This document shows, piece by piece, positions 53,601 through 61,163 of a stretch of 64,000 nt of DNA (the first letter of the stretch is position 1; the number at the start of each line of letters is the position of its first letter). The notes beneath the pieces were generated by a model. That model did not search any database. It was not told the DNA's origin and saw only the letters and a list, made by a program, of their open reading frames with translations. Origin of the DNA: Streptomyces tuirus (GTDB taxonomy: Bacteria > Actinomycetota > Actinomycetes > Streptomycetales > Streptomycetaceae); NCBI RefSeq assembly GCF_014701095.1, contig NZ_AP023439.1, positions 4,762,001 to 4,826,000 of the forward strand. The letters run 5' to 3'. The translations under genes were made by a program, and so were the position numbers.

Positions 53601-53811
53601 GCCCGAAGGTCAGCTGCCCGGCCGCCGCCTCGTCCAGGGCGCGCGTGTAGGCCTCGTACTCCTCGCGCGCGCTCTGCGCCATCGTGTCGAGCCCTCCGCG
53701 CGCCCGCGCGAGCAGCACGTTCCCGTCGCTGCGCCCGCCCGAGCGGCGCACCTCCTCCTCGACGGCCCGCGCCAACAGCCGCTCGGCCTCCACCCGATGA
53801 CTGTCCCGCAT
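50614..53811 (-). CDS. STAND-type NTPase with TPR repeats
   Basis: The 1,065-residue protein starts MRDSHRVEAERLLARAVEEEV. It has a Gly/Ala-rich hydrophobic segment (PLLVAGVAAVAAVVADMALGTG, about residues 80-115) that may sit in the membrane, then an NB-ARC/STAND ATPase. Walker A is LHGTPGSGRTTLA near residue 245, Walker B is LPVTVVLDDA near 333, and LCGGLPLALRIAG is the sensor motif. A winged helix follows (LTRAGLIDHVRGDRYRLHDLVRSFAQ), then about 450 residues of TPR repeats. This is the layout of signal-triggered switches used in regulation and anti-phage defence. No effector domain is fused at either end. Confidence 0.85.
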   Translation of the reverse strand: MRDSHRVEAERLLARAVEEEVRRSGGRSDGNVLLARARGGLDTMAQSAREEYEAYTRALDEAAAGQLTFGQRYAREGAGTPLLVAGVAAVAAVVADMALGTGTGTALGAGVTVGVVGAAATVVKVVGSHVPAASRRAGAVSQPGGPEQLRLQWLTALEVRGIRPFLDQQRVLAASTGPKKTAPRLRGADKSAAARGRNVLEQSFAQLPGPAEPFAGRRHELAQIRQWVQSARASTDTQPTVVVLHGTPGSGRTTLAVHATHDLKDYFRGACVVDLRADGPGESPLPTRDALLHLLNRLGAPREQLLFRERSSPDQQVKRLSELYHQHLTGLPVTVVLDDASDPEQIRALVPERSDSLVLVTARGPLELEGLPARVHQLAVAPLDAAGAEELLGAAAQDRSGPYDAESADRVRELCGGLPLALRIAGSCLGPRSPRALATDLEAYGPVEPVERALWLRYTDQPETVRRLLRRLALAGRASLGAAAAAALLATDEAEAKRHLEVLTRAGLIDHVRGDRYRLHDLVRSFAQARLLDEEDPAERTAAQERLIVNYAELADSVLRMVDGNMSTRTNRFSPYGFTSLDEALRWLDDESSFITAALRHAEGVDQAAVLNLLGALCDYCLLRGDLYRLGEISELAQAVDEGLLVRSVQWRTGIAARQLGELDKARTTLASVVDLYREAHHDAGAARALCSLGITLHHQGNLTEASAKLREALALQSSPELATDRAWTMHALAAVERDRARVTEALDLLTESLVLHRAGESVHGQAWAHFQLGQLGLRMGDVPRAEAELRAALELYGRTRDARGEAWALTQLARALLVAGDASPAVEELRGAAARHRDNEDARGEAWTLYYLGQALEETGDLDQAVRELERARTMFSRMRDVYGLACARHHSARVTRDQRAAQTGSLRNSGFARQLLVDARADFQRIGVAHGEAWTCLELAVVDAGNARTQQALTLCDAAIELFASYGDRRGEDWARFLRCTLLPYAAPGGMEVGTAVAQEELTQLSRTSHDLRDRKLDDYLDAYRLLLERGVTLEAGWQAWRLGMVPNRHAREVMGVAVESKA

Positions 53812-54046
53812 GTCAGGTCCCCCTCCGGCGGCAACTCCTGTGTCTACGAGTGTCCTTGGTGGGAGGCATGAGCGCGAGGGGGCGACGATCAACGGATGCC
53901 GTCCGGTGGCCTACGAGCGGCCCGCGCGAGCGAGGGGCGCGTTCCGCGGCGCGGTGGCCGCTGTGAGGCAGGGCAGCTGTCTCTGGTGCCAGTGGACTCG
54001 TACAAGGCGCCCTGAGTGTCGTTCACGTGCCTGTCGGGGCCTGGTG

Positions 54047-54580
54047 CTACCGCTCCGTACGACGCAGGAACTGCCAGCCCAGTACGGCCAGGGCGAGCGT
54101 CTGCCCGAGAGAGGCGAGCACGAGGAGCGGCTGAACGACGGGAGAGCACCAGAAGGCGGCCGTGCAGACCATGGGCAGCACCAGGTACGTGAACAGGTCC
54201 ACCGCAGTCTGCAGCCGCTTGCGCACGGTGCGGCCCGAAACGCTGCGGTGGTAGACCTCCCAGCCGAACACTGCGCCGTCGGCGGAGGTGAGTTGCGCCA
54301 GGCGCGGTCCTAGCTGGTCGCGGACGTAGCAGCCGATCGCCGAGATCTTCTCGTCGTTGACCAGGTAGGTCCAGCCCAGGATCAGGCAGATCGCAGGGAC
54401 GGAGAGCAACAGCCGGGACTGTCCGGTCTGGGCGGTGATCGCCACGACCGCAGTGGCTGCGGCGAGCGTGAAGTAGAGCAGATTGTCGCGAAACCCTATA
54501 CGGGTCTTCTGTTCTTCCTTGAGCCGGTCGTACTCGGCCAGAAGGATCTTGCCCTCGGTGACATCATCCGTGCGGGTCAC
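54047..54580 (-). CDS. Four-helix membrane protein of the nucleosidase operon
   Basis: The 177-residue protein has an N-terminal amphipathic helix (EYDRLKEEQKTRIGFRD). Two membrane helices (LLYFTLAAATAVVAITAQ and LLLSVPAICLILGWTYLV) precede a soluble loop of about 50 residues beginning NDEKISAIGCYVRDQLGPRL. Two C-terminal helices follow. A GTG start follows an AGGAG ribosome site, 26 bp after the 660-residue gene. Small multi-helix proteins of this kind act as pore-forming effectors in several bacterial conflict systems, but I cannot assign this one to a named family. Confidence 0.8.
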   Translation of the reverse strand: MTRTDDVTEGKILLAEYDRLKEEQKTRIGFRDNLLYFTLAAATAVVAITAQTGQSRLLLSVPAICLILGWTYLVNDEKISAIGCYVRDQLGPRLAQLTSADGAVFGWEVYHRSVSGRTVRKRLQTAVDLFTYLVLPMVCTAAFWCSPVVQPLLVLASLGQTLALAVLGWQFLRRTER

Positions 54581-54606
54581 AGGCACTCCTGTGGTCGAGT
54601 CAAGGA

Positions 54607-56589
54607 TCAGACGGCGATCTGGAAGGGCGCCAGACTGTCGGGGCCGTGCCGTTCGAGCCAGCTCTTTCCGTCCGCCGCTATCCCTTCCAGGAGGCGGAAG
54701 GTGTGGGTGGAGCCGGCCGCGCTGAGGTTGATCTCGGCGATTTCCTGGGAATCCTCGGTGGGTGCCAGTTGATGGGCGTCGGCGTCCTTGACGCGGATCT
54801 TCCTTGCCGGTCCGTTGGTGAGGACCAGCTCCAGGTCGTAGCCGATGTCGGCGGTCTCCGTCACCTGCACGGAGGTCAGTGAGTCGAACCGGTAGTTGCT
54901 CCGCTGCTCGTTCCTGCGCGTCGCGTCGGAAAAGTTGAACTCGGCGCTGATCTCGCGGATACCGTCCTGAGTGAACAGGAACAGGCGGAATACGTAGTGC
55001 GAGTACCGCCATGGGCCGCCTCGGACCCGGCCCCGCTTGTACGAAGGAGCCGGGGCTACCAGGATGGTGTGGGTGATCAGGTCGCGCCAGGTGAGCCGGT
55101 GGTGCCGGAGTGCCTCATCGATGAACGTCGACTTATCGCAAGCGAGCCAGGTCTCCATCTCCAGTTCGCTGGGGCGCGTGGCGTCCAGAAACGACTGCCA
55201 GCGCTGGTAGGCGATCTGTCGTGCGGTCAGATTCTCCGTGTACTGCTGAGCCTCCCGGTCCAGCCGGTGCTCTTCACGCCGTACCTCCAGCCATCGGTAG
55301 GCGGTCGCGTGCCCGGACCAGGCCGCACCGAGCACGGCCAAAAACGCCCACAGAGCTTGTGGTTGGGCGCCCCCGGAGGCCGCCGTGCCGAACACGGACA
55401 GAGCCGCCGCACCGAGAACCGCGAGGGCCGCAATGGTCAGAGCCTTCGTCCTGCCCGGGGTCCGGTCCTGGCTGTGCTGATCGGACAAGGTGCCGTTGTT
55501 GTAGCGATCTCGGGTGTTCTCGGCGAGGTACCGGATCAGCCAGTCGACCCGCTCCACACCAATCCGGCTCTCCCGATAGAGGTCCGCGATCTCGGCGGCG
55601 AGACCGCTGCGGATCTGCGCAGTGTGAGCGAGCCAGGCGTCCCAAGTGAACCCGTGCGGCCTGCGAACACTGAAGTAGTGATCGAATGAATGGCGGACGC
55701 GCTTGGTGAACCCGTCCTCGGCGGAGGCGGGGTCGCGCGGGTGCGGGACGCGGGCCCCGGCCGCGAGACCCGGCTTGGGCCTCCGGCCCCACCACCGGAC
55801 GCCGAAGCGGGCCGCAGCCAGGCCCGCACCGAGTGCCACCGGTAACTCGACGATCGCCCGGGCCGGATCCGCGATCAGTGCCAGGACCCAGAGGAGCGCA
55901 CTGCTGACGACGAACAGGGCCGCCCGGGCAGGGAGGGCCGCCTTGGCTGCGGCAGCAGTGCTCGGGCGCGGCGGAAGGGCCCGCGGCCCGATCGGGATGG
56001 GTGCGAAGTAGGCCCAGACCCGTCGGCCCCGGTCATTGCCGAAGCGTTCCGCATGGGCCCGTTCGAGGGTCTCCGCCCACAGGTCATCCTTCAGCCCTCC
56101 GGTGAGCATGAGGTCGAGGTGGCGGAGGATCGCGTCGTGCTGGCGGCGCGGCAGGTCCTGAAGCTGTTTCAGCACGGGGCCGGTCTCGCTGCCGGTGGTG
56201 CTGAGTACCGCCAGAAGGTCGAAAGCGACGCGCAGGGCTTCCTTCCACACGTCCTTGGGGTAGGTCCGTACGAGCCTGGAGGTGTAGCGCAGCTGTTGGA
56301 CCTCTTCGGTGCTCAGGTCGTGGTGCGTGCGTGAGCTGAGCATGGCGAGCACCCAATGGAACCGAACCTCCGCGCTGTCGTGGCCGCGGGCGATCGCATC
56401 AGTGATCATTTCTCGGGCGCGGCTGGGGACGCCGTCCTTCAGGAGCTGTAGGCCGACCCGGTACCTCTCCTGTGGTGAGGCGTCCGGGTGGACGATGTAG
56501 ATGTTGGAGTCGTGTACGGTCTCGGCCTGGATCCCAATGGTGGAGTTGTACGCGGCCGAGCTGTATGTGGCACCGTCGTTGTGGTTCAT
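54607..56589 (-). CDS. Multi-pass membrane protein with N-terminal NST-x-GI motif
   Basis: The 660-residue protein carries AYNSTIGIQAETVHDSNI at residues 13-30. A helical-repeat region (about 38-190) follows, with two membrane helices (about 221-264), a cytosolic section, two more helices (about 383-430), and a C-terminal domain. That domain starts near RWQSFLDATRPSELEMETWL and ends in a beta-rich part (YRFDSLTSVQVTETADIGYDLELVL). The N-terminal motif resembles one in the preceding nucleosidase. Its ATG overlaps the nucleosidase stop as ATGA. I know of similar actinobacterial proteins but no assigned function; a sensor or adaptor role is inference. Confidence 0.8.
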   Translation of the reverse strand: MNHNDGATYSSAAYNSTIGIQAETVHDSNIYIVHPDASPQERYRVGLQLLKDGVPSRAREMITDAIARGHDSAEVRFHWVLAMLSSRTHHDLSTEEVQQLRYTSRLVRTYPKDVWKEALRVAFDLLAVLSTTGSETGPVLKQLQDLPRRQHDAILRHLDLMLTGGLKDDLWAETLERAHAERFGNDRGRRVWAYFAPIPIGPRALPPRPSTAAAAKAALPARAALFVVSSALLWVLALIADPARAIVELPVALGAGLAAARFGVRWWGRRPKPGLAAGARVPHPRDPASAEDGFTKRVRHSFDHYFSVRRPHGFTWDAWLAHTAQIRSGLAAEIADLYRESRIGVERVDWLIRYLAENTRDRYNNGTLSDQHSQDRTPGRTKALTIAALAVLGAAALSVFGTAASGGAQPQALWAFLAVLGAAWSGHATAYRWLEVRREEHRLDREAQQYTENLTARQIAYQRWQSFLDATRPSELEMETWLACDKSTFIDEALRHHRLTWRDLITHTILVAPAPSYKRGRVRGGPWRYSHYVFRLFLFTQDGIREISAEFNFSDATRRNEQRSNYRFDSLTSVQVTETADIGYDLELVLTNGPARKIRVKDADAHQLAPTEDSQEIAEINLSAAGSTHTFRLLEGIAADGKSWLERHGPDSLAPFQIAV

Positions 56590-57749
56590 GCCAGGTCACC
56601 CGCCGCAGCAACCATGGGGGCCAACGTTGCCACCAGCGCGGGGCACTCCGCGACCAGTCCACGTAGCCTCTTGAGCGTCATGACCGTCCGTTTCGACGAT
56701 TCAGGGGTGTGCTCCCCGGCCGACCGGAGGGCGGAGTCGAGATCGGTCAGGGCCTCCCGGTAGCTGTCCTCGTCGAGGACGCCTTCGGTGCGGTGCCACC
56801 CCAGCTGATTGCGGAAGCTGTTCAGTTCCGTGATCAGGTCCGTCGGGCCGGATGCCTTCGGGGCCGCGTTCATGCGGACACTGCTGCCCGTGACTGAGCC
56901 GGCCATGATGCCGACGGTGCTGTTGTGGACGGTGTTGCTGACGCCCCGATCGAACCGATCGGCCGAAGGGGCCATGTCATCCTGGGGCATTGCGGTCTCC
57001 TCCTGCTCGCGCATCAGTTCCACTGCCAATCGGATGGCGAACGCCGCAGCGTTCGCCGCGGCCCGCGGCTGCCAGTGGCGGTCCTCCGAGCTCTTCTTTG
57101 TGCCGTCCGCCCGGTCGCTGATCCCCCGGACGATGGCCACCGGCGCTCCGCTGAGATGGCCGGCTTGGGCCACACCGGCCGCCTCCATCTCGATGGCGAG
57201 TGCGTCGTTGTAGTGCTGTCTGATCCATTTCGCCTCGGCCGAGAGCCGCGAGTTCTGGACGATCTCGCCGGCGGCGATCGCTCCGAAACGCACCTGCGGT
57301 CCATCCTCGTGACCGGGGGTCGGGTCGGCCCAGTCGTCAAGACGGGCCAGGTGTGACGCGACCTGACTGATGCCGTGCGGCGCTTCCCACGCTCGGGGGC
57401 GGGCTTTGAGCCCGTCGTCCTCGCTGGTCCCGCCGTGGTAGGCGTACACGTGTGACGCCATCACCACGTCACCCAGCCTGGTGGCGTCCCACAGGGCGCC
57501 GGCGACGCCGACGAACACCACGGCCACTGGCGAGAATTCCTGGATCGCGCGTTCTGCGATCACCGCCGCGGAATGGTTCCCCTTGTTGGTCAGGCCGAGT
57601 GCTACGCGGCACGATGTGCCGCGTACGGTGCCCACTTCGAACCGGGTACCGCGCTCATGGTGATGCACCTGAAGACCTGCCAGCCTCTGGCTCACGGCCT
57701 GATATTCAAGATTGAGGGCGGTGAGAATCACCACCGGGCCTTTCGGCAT
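56586..57749 (-). CDS. PNP/UDP-family nucleosidase with C-terminal motif and helical domain
   Basis: The 387-residue protein has an N-terminal nucleoside phosphorylase/nucleosidase domain of the MTA/SAH-nucleosidase type (about 1-250). Glu15 is in LNLEYQAV, VGVAGALWDATRLGDVV is the phosphate-side loop, EMEAAGVAQ is at 187-195, and the catalytic Asp212 is in GISDRAD. A flexible linker leads to VHNSTVGIMAGSVTGSSV (274-291) and a C-terminal helical domain. The fused tail sets it apart from housekeeping nucleosidases. Related domains act as ATP-cleaving effectors in Detocs-type phage defence, but the substrate here is unknown. Its start abuts the stop of the regulator gene as TAGATG. Confidence 0.88.
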   Translation of the reverse strand: MPKGPVVILTALNLEYQAVSQRLAGLQVHHHERGTRFEVGTVRGTSCRVALGLTNKGNHSAAVIAERAIQEFSPVAVVFVGVAGALWDATRLGDVVMASHVYAYHGGTSEDDGLKARPRAWEAPHGISQVASHLARLDDWADPTPGHEDGPQVRFGAIAAGEIVQNSRLSAEAKWIRQHYNDALAIEMEAAGVAQAGHLSGAPVAIVRGISDRADGTKKSSEDRHWQPRAAANAAAFAIRLAVELMREQEETAMPQDDMAPSADRFDRGVSNTVHNSTVGIMAGSVTGSSVRMNAAPKASGPTDLITELNSFRNQLGWHRTEGVLDEDSYREALTDLDSALRSAGEHTPESSKRTVMTLKRLRGLVAECPALVATLAPMVAAAGDLA

Positions 57750-58493
57750 CTACTCCTCTTCCCCTCTCGTGTTCTCTTCCGTCTCAGATGGCGTGGGTCG
57801 GATCAGCGGTGGGAACAGCACGGTGTTCGGGCCGGCCCGGTACAGCCGTGCGGGCCGTCCTTTCGTGGTCCTGCGGTCCGTGCCGGCGGGGACGATGAAT
57901 CCCTTCGCGGCTTGGACCTTTCGATAGAAATTGCGGGTGTCGAGTGGGGTGCCCCAGACGGCCTCGTACACCTGCTGAAGCTCTGCGATGGTGAAGCTTT
58001 CCCCGCAGAACGCAGTCGCCAGCGCTGAGAATTCGATCTTGGTGCGCGCGCGTTCGATCGCGTCCGCGGCGATTCGACGGTGGTCGAAGGCGAGGGCAAC
58101 CTCGCCGGACAGGACGGCTTCTGCGGGAATCCACGCGGCGTCGGTGGCGTCCGTCCCCGCGACAGGGTCGGGCAGCCCTGGTGCGATCGCCAGGTGAGCT
58201 ACCGAGACGACTCGGCCCCGCGGGTCGCGACCCGAGCTTCCGTACACGTTCAACTGTTCAAGGTGCACCGAGTCGGAGGTCAGCGCCGTTTCCTCACGCA
58301 GTTCGCGGTGGGCGGCGTCCAGGATCTCCTCGCCATCGTGGCTGAGGAATCCTCCGGGCAGCGCGAGCATGCCCCGGAAGGGGTCCTCGCCCCGCTCCAC
58401 CAAGAGGACATGCAGACGACTCTCGCGCAGCGTCAGGATCACGAGATCGACCGTCAGTAGGACAGCAGGCGGTGACCATGCCTCATCTTGCAT
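57750..58493 (-). CDS. NrtR-like regulator: Nudix domain plus winged helix
   Basis: The 247-residue protein has a Nudix domain (LHVLLVERGEDPFRGMLALPGGFLSHDGEE, then AAHRELREETAL with the conserved Glu residues). The RDPRGRVVSVAHLAIAPG segment is typical of ADP-ribose-binding Nudix regulators. The C-terminal winged helix (FTIAELQQVYEAVWGTPLDTRNFYRKVQAAKGF and GRPARLYR) matches NrtR proteins, which bind DNA and release it on binding ADP-ribose or NAD derivatives. I chose the ATG at 58493 because a TACCTT -10 box ends 7 bases before it. It is the first gene of the four-gene operon. Confidence 0.88.
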   Translation of the reverse strand: MQDEAWSPPAVLLTVDLVILTLRESRLHVLLVERGEDPFRGMLALPGGFLSHDGEEILDAAHRELREETALTSDSVHLEQLNVYGSSGRDPRGRVVSVAHLAIAPGLPDPVAGTDATDAAWIPAEAVLSGEVALAFDHRRIAADAIERARTKIEFSALATAFCGESFTIAELQQVYEAVWGTPLDTRNFYRKVQAAKGFIVPAGTDRRTTKGRPARLYRAGPNTVLFPPLIRPTPSETEENTRGEEE

Positions 58494-58500
58494 GCGCAGC

Positions 58501-58530
58501 AAGGTACTTCAGTTACTGTCACTTACACAA
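58501..58530 (-). promoter_or_regulatory. Leaderless promoter of the nrtR-like operon
   Basis: TTGTGT (58530-58525) and TACCTT (58506-58501) are separated by 18 bases, and 7 bases then lead to the ATG. The spacer contains a repeated TTAC pattern (plus-strand AGTTACTGTCACTTAC) that could be the autoregulatory operator. An NrtR-type repressor bound there would cover the promoter of the whole operon. Confidence 0.6.
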
Positions 58531-58929
58531 GAAGGGGGTTGCGGAGTGACCCTCCGCTAGCGGAAATGGCAGAGCGGGGCAGCCGTAGCCCGTTCGCGGC
58601 GCTGAACCGCGACCAGATGCTGAACTCGGGCTGGCTGCGTAAGGAGCCGCTCCTTTGAGATCTTCCGTCGGTGCGACCTCGACCGGTTCCTGATCGGGCG
58701 CGGCTAAACGATGGCTCACGGACCGGCATGGCATCGGCAGGGTGGTCCAGTCGCCCCGAAGGCCGGGGGGCTCCGATCTCCAGCGAACGACGACTGATTC
58801 GAGCGCCATCGGTCAGATGTAACACAGGGGCCCTCTCCGTCCTTACGTGTTTCCAAGATCGACCGTGACCGAGAAGGGTGCGGTGGCCCTCACCGTGCCG
58901 GCGCCAGGAGCCGCGCCAGTCGGTTGTGC
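58531..58929. other. Gene-free debris between the operon and the DUF255 remnant
   Basis: I find no supported gene here. A 30-codon frame at 58566-58658 (MAERGSRSPFAALNRD) has no ribosome site. The region probably held the missing first 80 or so codons of the DUF255 remnant that begins at about 58930, now deleted or scrambled. Confidence 0.5.
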
Positions 58930-59439
58930 CGCTACATGGAGGCGTGCAGGCGGCGACCGGGCAGGGCGGCTGGCCCATTACCGTGTTCCTCACTCCGGAC
59001 GCCGAGCCGTTCTACTTCGGTACCTACTTCCCGCCCGCTACCCGCCAGGGCATACCGTCGTTCCGGCAGGTGCACCAGGCGTGGGACGAGCGGCGGGACG
59101 AGGTGACCGAGCGCCGAGAAGATCGTCCGGCATCTCGCCGAGCGGGAGATCTCCTACGGTGACGCGCAGGCCCCCGGTGCGGAGGAGCTCGCGCAGGCGC
59201 TGCTCGGACTGACGCGGGAGTACGACCCGCAAGCGCTGCGGTTTCGGAGGGGTGCCGAAGTTCCCGTTGTCCATGGTGCTGGAGTTCCCGCTGCGCCATT
59301 ACGCCCGCACCGGTGCCGAGGGCGCCCTGCAGATGGCGCGGGACGCCTGTGAGCGGATGGCCCGGGGCGGGATGTATGGCCAGCTCGGGGGCGGCTTCGC
59401 CCGCTACTCGTCGACCGCTACTGGATCGTGCCGCACTTC
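58930..59439 (+). pseudogene. Decayed 5' half of a DUF255 (thioredoxin-domain) gene
   Basis: The bases encode [57 protein letters not shown] and YGQLGGGFARYS-DRYWIVPHF. These match the intact DUF255 protein at 61556 from about residue 85 to 267. At least four single- or few-base shifts break the frame, and the first part of the gene is missing. Similarity stops at the codons for VPHF, exactly at the 12-bp core shared with the intact gene, and unrelated sequence leading to a serine integrase follows. Confidence 0.88.
59428..59439. other. Predicted attL core
   Basis: GTGCCGCACTTC lies where DUF255 similarity ends on the left side of the integrase gene. The same 12 bases (17 with one mismatch) recur at 62345. 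Confidence 0.7.
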
Positions 59440-59501
59440 AAGAAAGTAGCTGTCCAAGGTCCAACACTTCCGTACCATTTCACCTGAGAGCAGAGGGGGT
59501 T

Positions 59502-61163
59502 GTGGTGCGCGAGGATCACGCGACGCTGGTCGGGTTGGGGCTCAGCCCTGAGGAACTGGAAGCCCTGGGACTGGACAAGCCCGCGACGGCGGAGCCGTCC
59601 GGACTCATGGATGCCTACCTGCGACGAAGCAACAAGAAGGAAGACCTGGCCACGTTGCGGGGGCACGTGCGAGACGTGGTGCGATGGGCTCAGACCAACA
59701 GCCTTCAGATCCGGCACGTCTGGTTCGAGCAGCTCTCAGCCTCCAAGTCCTACGTGCGACGTCGCGAGTTCGAGAAGGCCACACAAGCGATCATGGACGG
59801 TAAGTCCAAGACGCTCGGCGTGTGGAAGACAGACCGCTTCGACCGGCGTGGCATGGGGGCGGTGGGCCGGATGCTCGATGAGTTCGACCGTCGGCAATCG
59901 CGGCTCGTTTCCGTTTCCGAGGGGCTGGACTCATCACAGGGTGGCCGCATGGTCTTCGCGATCCTGAGCGAACGCGCCAGGGAGGAAGCGAAGGACATAG
60001 CGAAGCGCGTGAAGATCGGCCATGACTCGCACAAGGCGGAAGGCCGAAGAGGAACGGGTAGGCCCCCGTTCGGTCTCTACAGTGCCCCTGGAAGCGGCAA
60101 GGTCGAACCCCATCCCGACGAGTACGGCACGGCTCGCAGACTGGCGGATCTGCTGCTCGACAGGAGGACGACGAAGGACACGGCCCACCAACTCAATGAG
60201 GAGGGGTACCGGACCCGGAGCGGTGCCACCTGGTCGCCCACGGCGGTGAGCAAGCTGGCTCAGTCCCCGCTCTTCGCGGGCATGGTTCCGGTCCGGCGGC
60301 GCAAGACGGACGAGCACGGCAACCACTTGGACAGTTGGGAGGGGTACGGCGAGCCTCTGCGCGACGAGAGGGGCGAAGTCGTCTTCTGTGGCAAGGGGGT
60401 TGTGACGCCGGGCGAGTGGTTCAAGATCAAGGCCCTCATCGCAGAACGGACCGATGACCGGTGGGCGAAGGGGAAGCCGGAAGCGAAGTACCTGGGGACG
60501 GGGAGCTATCGATGCGGGCGGCTGCGGGACAAGGAGGGCACGGGCGAGCTTGAACCGTGTGGCGGCTCGATGAGCCATCGTGGCGGACGCTACCGGTGCG
60601 AGGTCCGGCAAACGCGGGGCAAAGCGATTTGCGAGGGAGTGGTGACCCTCGCCGACCGCATCGACCATGCGGTCGGACAGGCTTGGATCCACCACATCAC
60701 CGCCCTTGAGCCCGGTGACCCGGTGGTCATCGAAATAGCCCGCCGGTGGCTTGCATTCGCGGACCCCGAAACGCAGGCGAAGAAGGACGAGGCTCAGAAG
60801 GCCCTTGAGGCGGCCCAGCGTCGTGTGAAGAAGCTCGAAGACGACTTCTACGTGTACGGGAAGATGGACGAAGAGCGCTTCGAGGAACTGAGCGAAGGGC
60901 AGCGCGCCGTCATCGAGAGCACCACCGAGACCCTTGACGCGTTGGACGCGGAGGTAGACCTATCGCCGCTCACCCAGGTTGCCACCCTGCGTGGGGCATG
61001 GGAAGCGGCGGACATGGCGGACAGGCGGATGCTCCTGAAGTGCGCCCTTGGAAAGAAGGGCGTCCTGGTCAAGCCCGCCGCACGTCAGGGGGATCACACC
61101 CCGATCCTGGAACGGCTTGAGTTCGACTGGCTGTCGAAGAAGGACACAACCATCAAGAAGTGA
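59502..61163 (+). CDS. Large serine integrase (site-specific recombinase)
   Basis: The 553-residue recombinase has the resolvase catalytic domain with the nucleophile Ser in AYLRRSNKKEDLATLRGH and the arginines of WKTDRFDRRGMGAVGRML. VSVSEGLDSSQGGRMVFAILSERAREEAKDIAKR is the dimer helix. A recombinase domain (GRPPFGLY onwards), a zinc ribbon (YRCGRLR, CGGSMSHR, YRCEV, CEGVV) and a coiled coil near EAQKALEAAQRRVKKLEDDFYVYGKMDEERFEEL follow. GTG 59502 or the next GTG is the likely start, after AGAGGGGG. No excisionase gene is visible. The frame is open throughout, so it may still be active. Confidence 0.92.
   Translation: MVREDHATLVGLGLSPEELEALGLDKPATAEPSGLMDAYLRRSNKKEDLATLRGHVRDVVRWAQTNSLQIRHVWFEQLSASKSYVRRREFEKATQAIMDGKSKTLGVWKTDRFDRRGMGAVGRMLDEFDRRQSRLVSVSEGLDSSQGGRMVFAILSERAREEAKDIAKRVKIGHDSHKAEGRRGTGRPPFGLYSAPGSGKVEPHPDEYGTARRLADLLLDRRTTKDTAHQLNEEGYRTRSGATWSPTAVSKLAQSPLFAGMVPVRRRKTDEHGNHLDSWEGYGEPLRDERGEVVFCGKGVVTPGEWFKIKALIAERTDDRWAKGKPEAKYLGTGSYRCGRLRDKEGTGELEPCGGSMSHRGGRYRCEVRQTRGKAICEGVVTLADRIDHAVGQAWIHHITALEPGDPVVIEIARRWLAFADPETQAKKDEAQKALEAAQRRVKKLEDDFYVYGKMDEERFEELSEGQRAVIESTTETLDALDAEVDLSPLTQVATLRGAWEAADMADRRMLLKCALGKKGVLVKPAARQGDHTPILERLEFDWLSKKDTTIKK

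Noticed and set aside
54581-55012. N-terminal extension of the 177-residue membrane protein
   Set aside because: It is antisense-like, overlaps the end of the 660-residue gene in another frame, and a good ribosome site supports the GTG at 54580.
58556-58660. tRNA gene as integration site near the integrase
   Set aside because: No cloverleaf or acceptor stem could be formed; the integration site is instead within a protein-coding gene.
59313-59501. Earlier start for the serine integrase
   Set aside because: The upstream part reads the decayed DUF255 remnant in another frame; the resolvase domain begins well after 59502.
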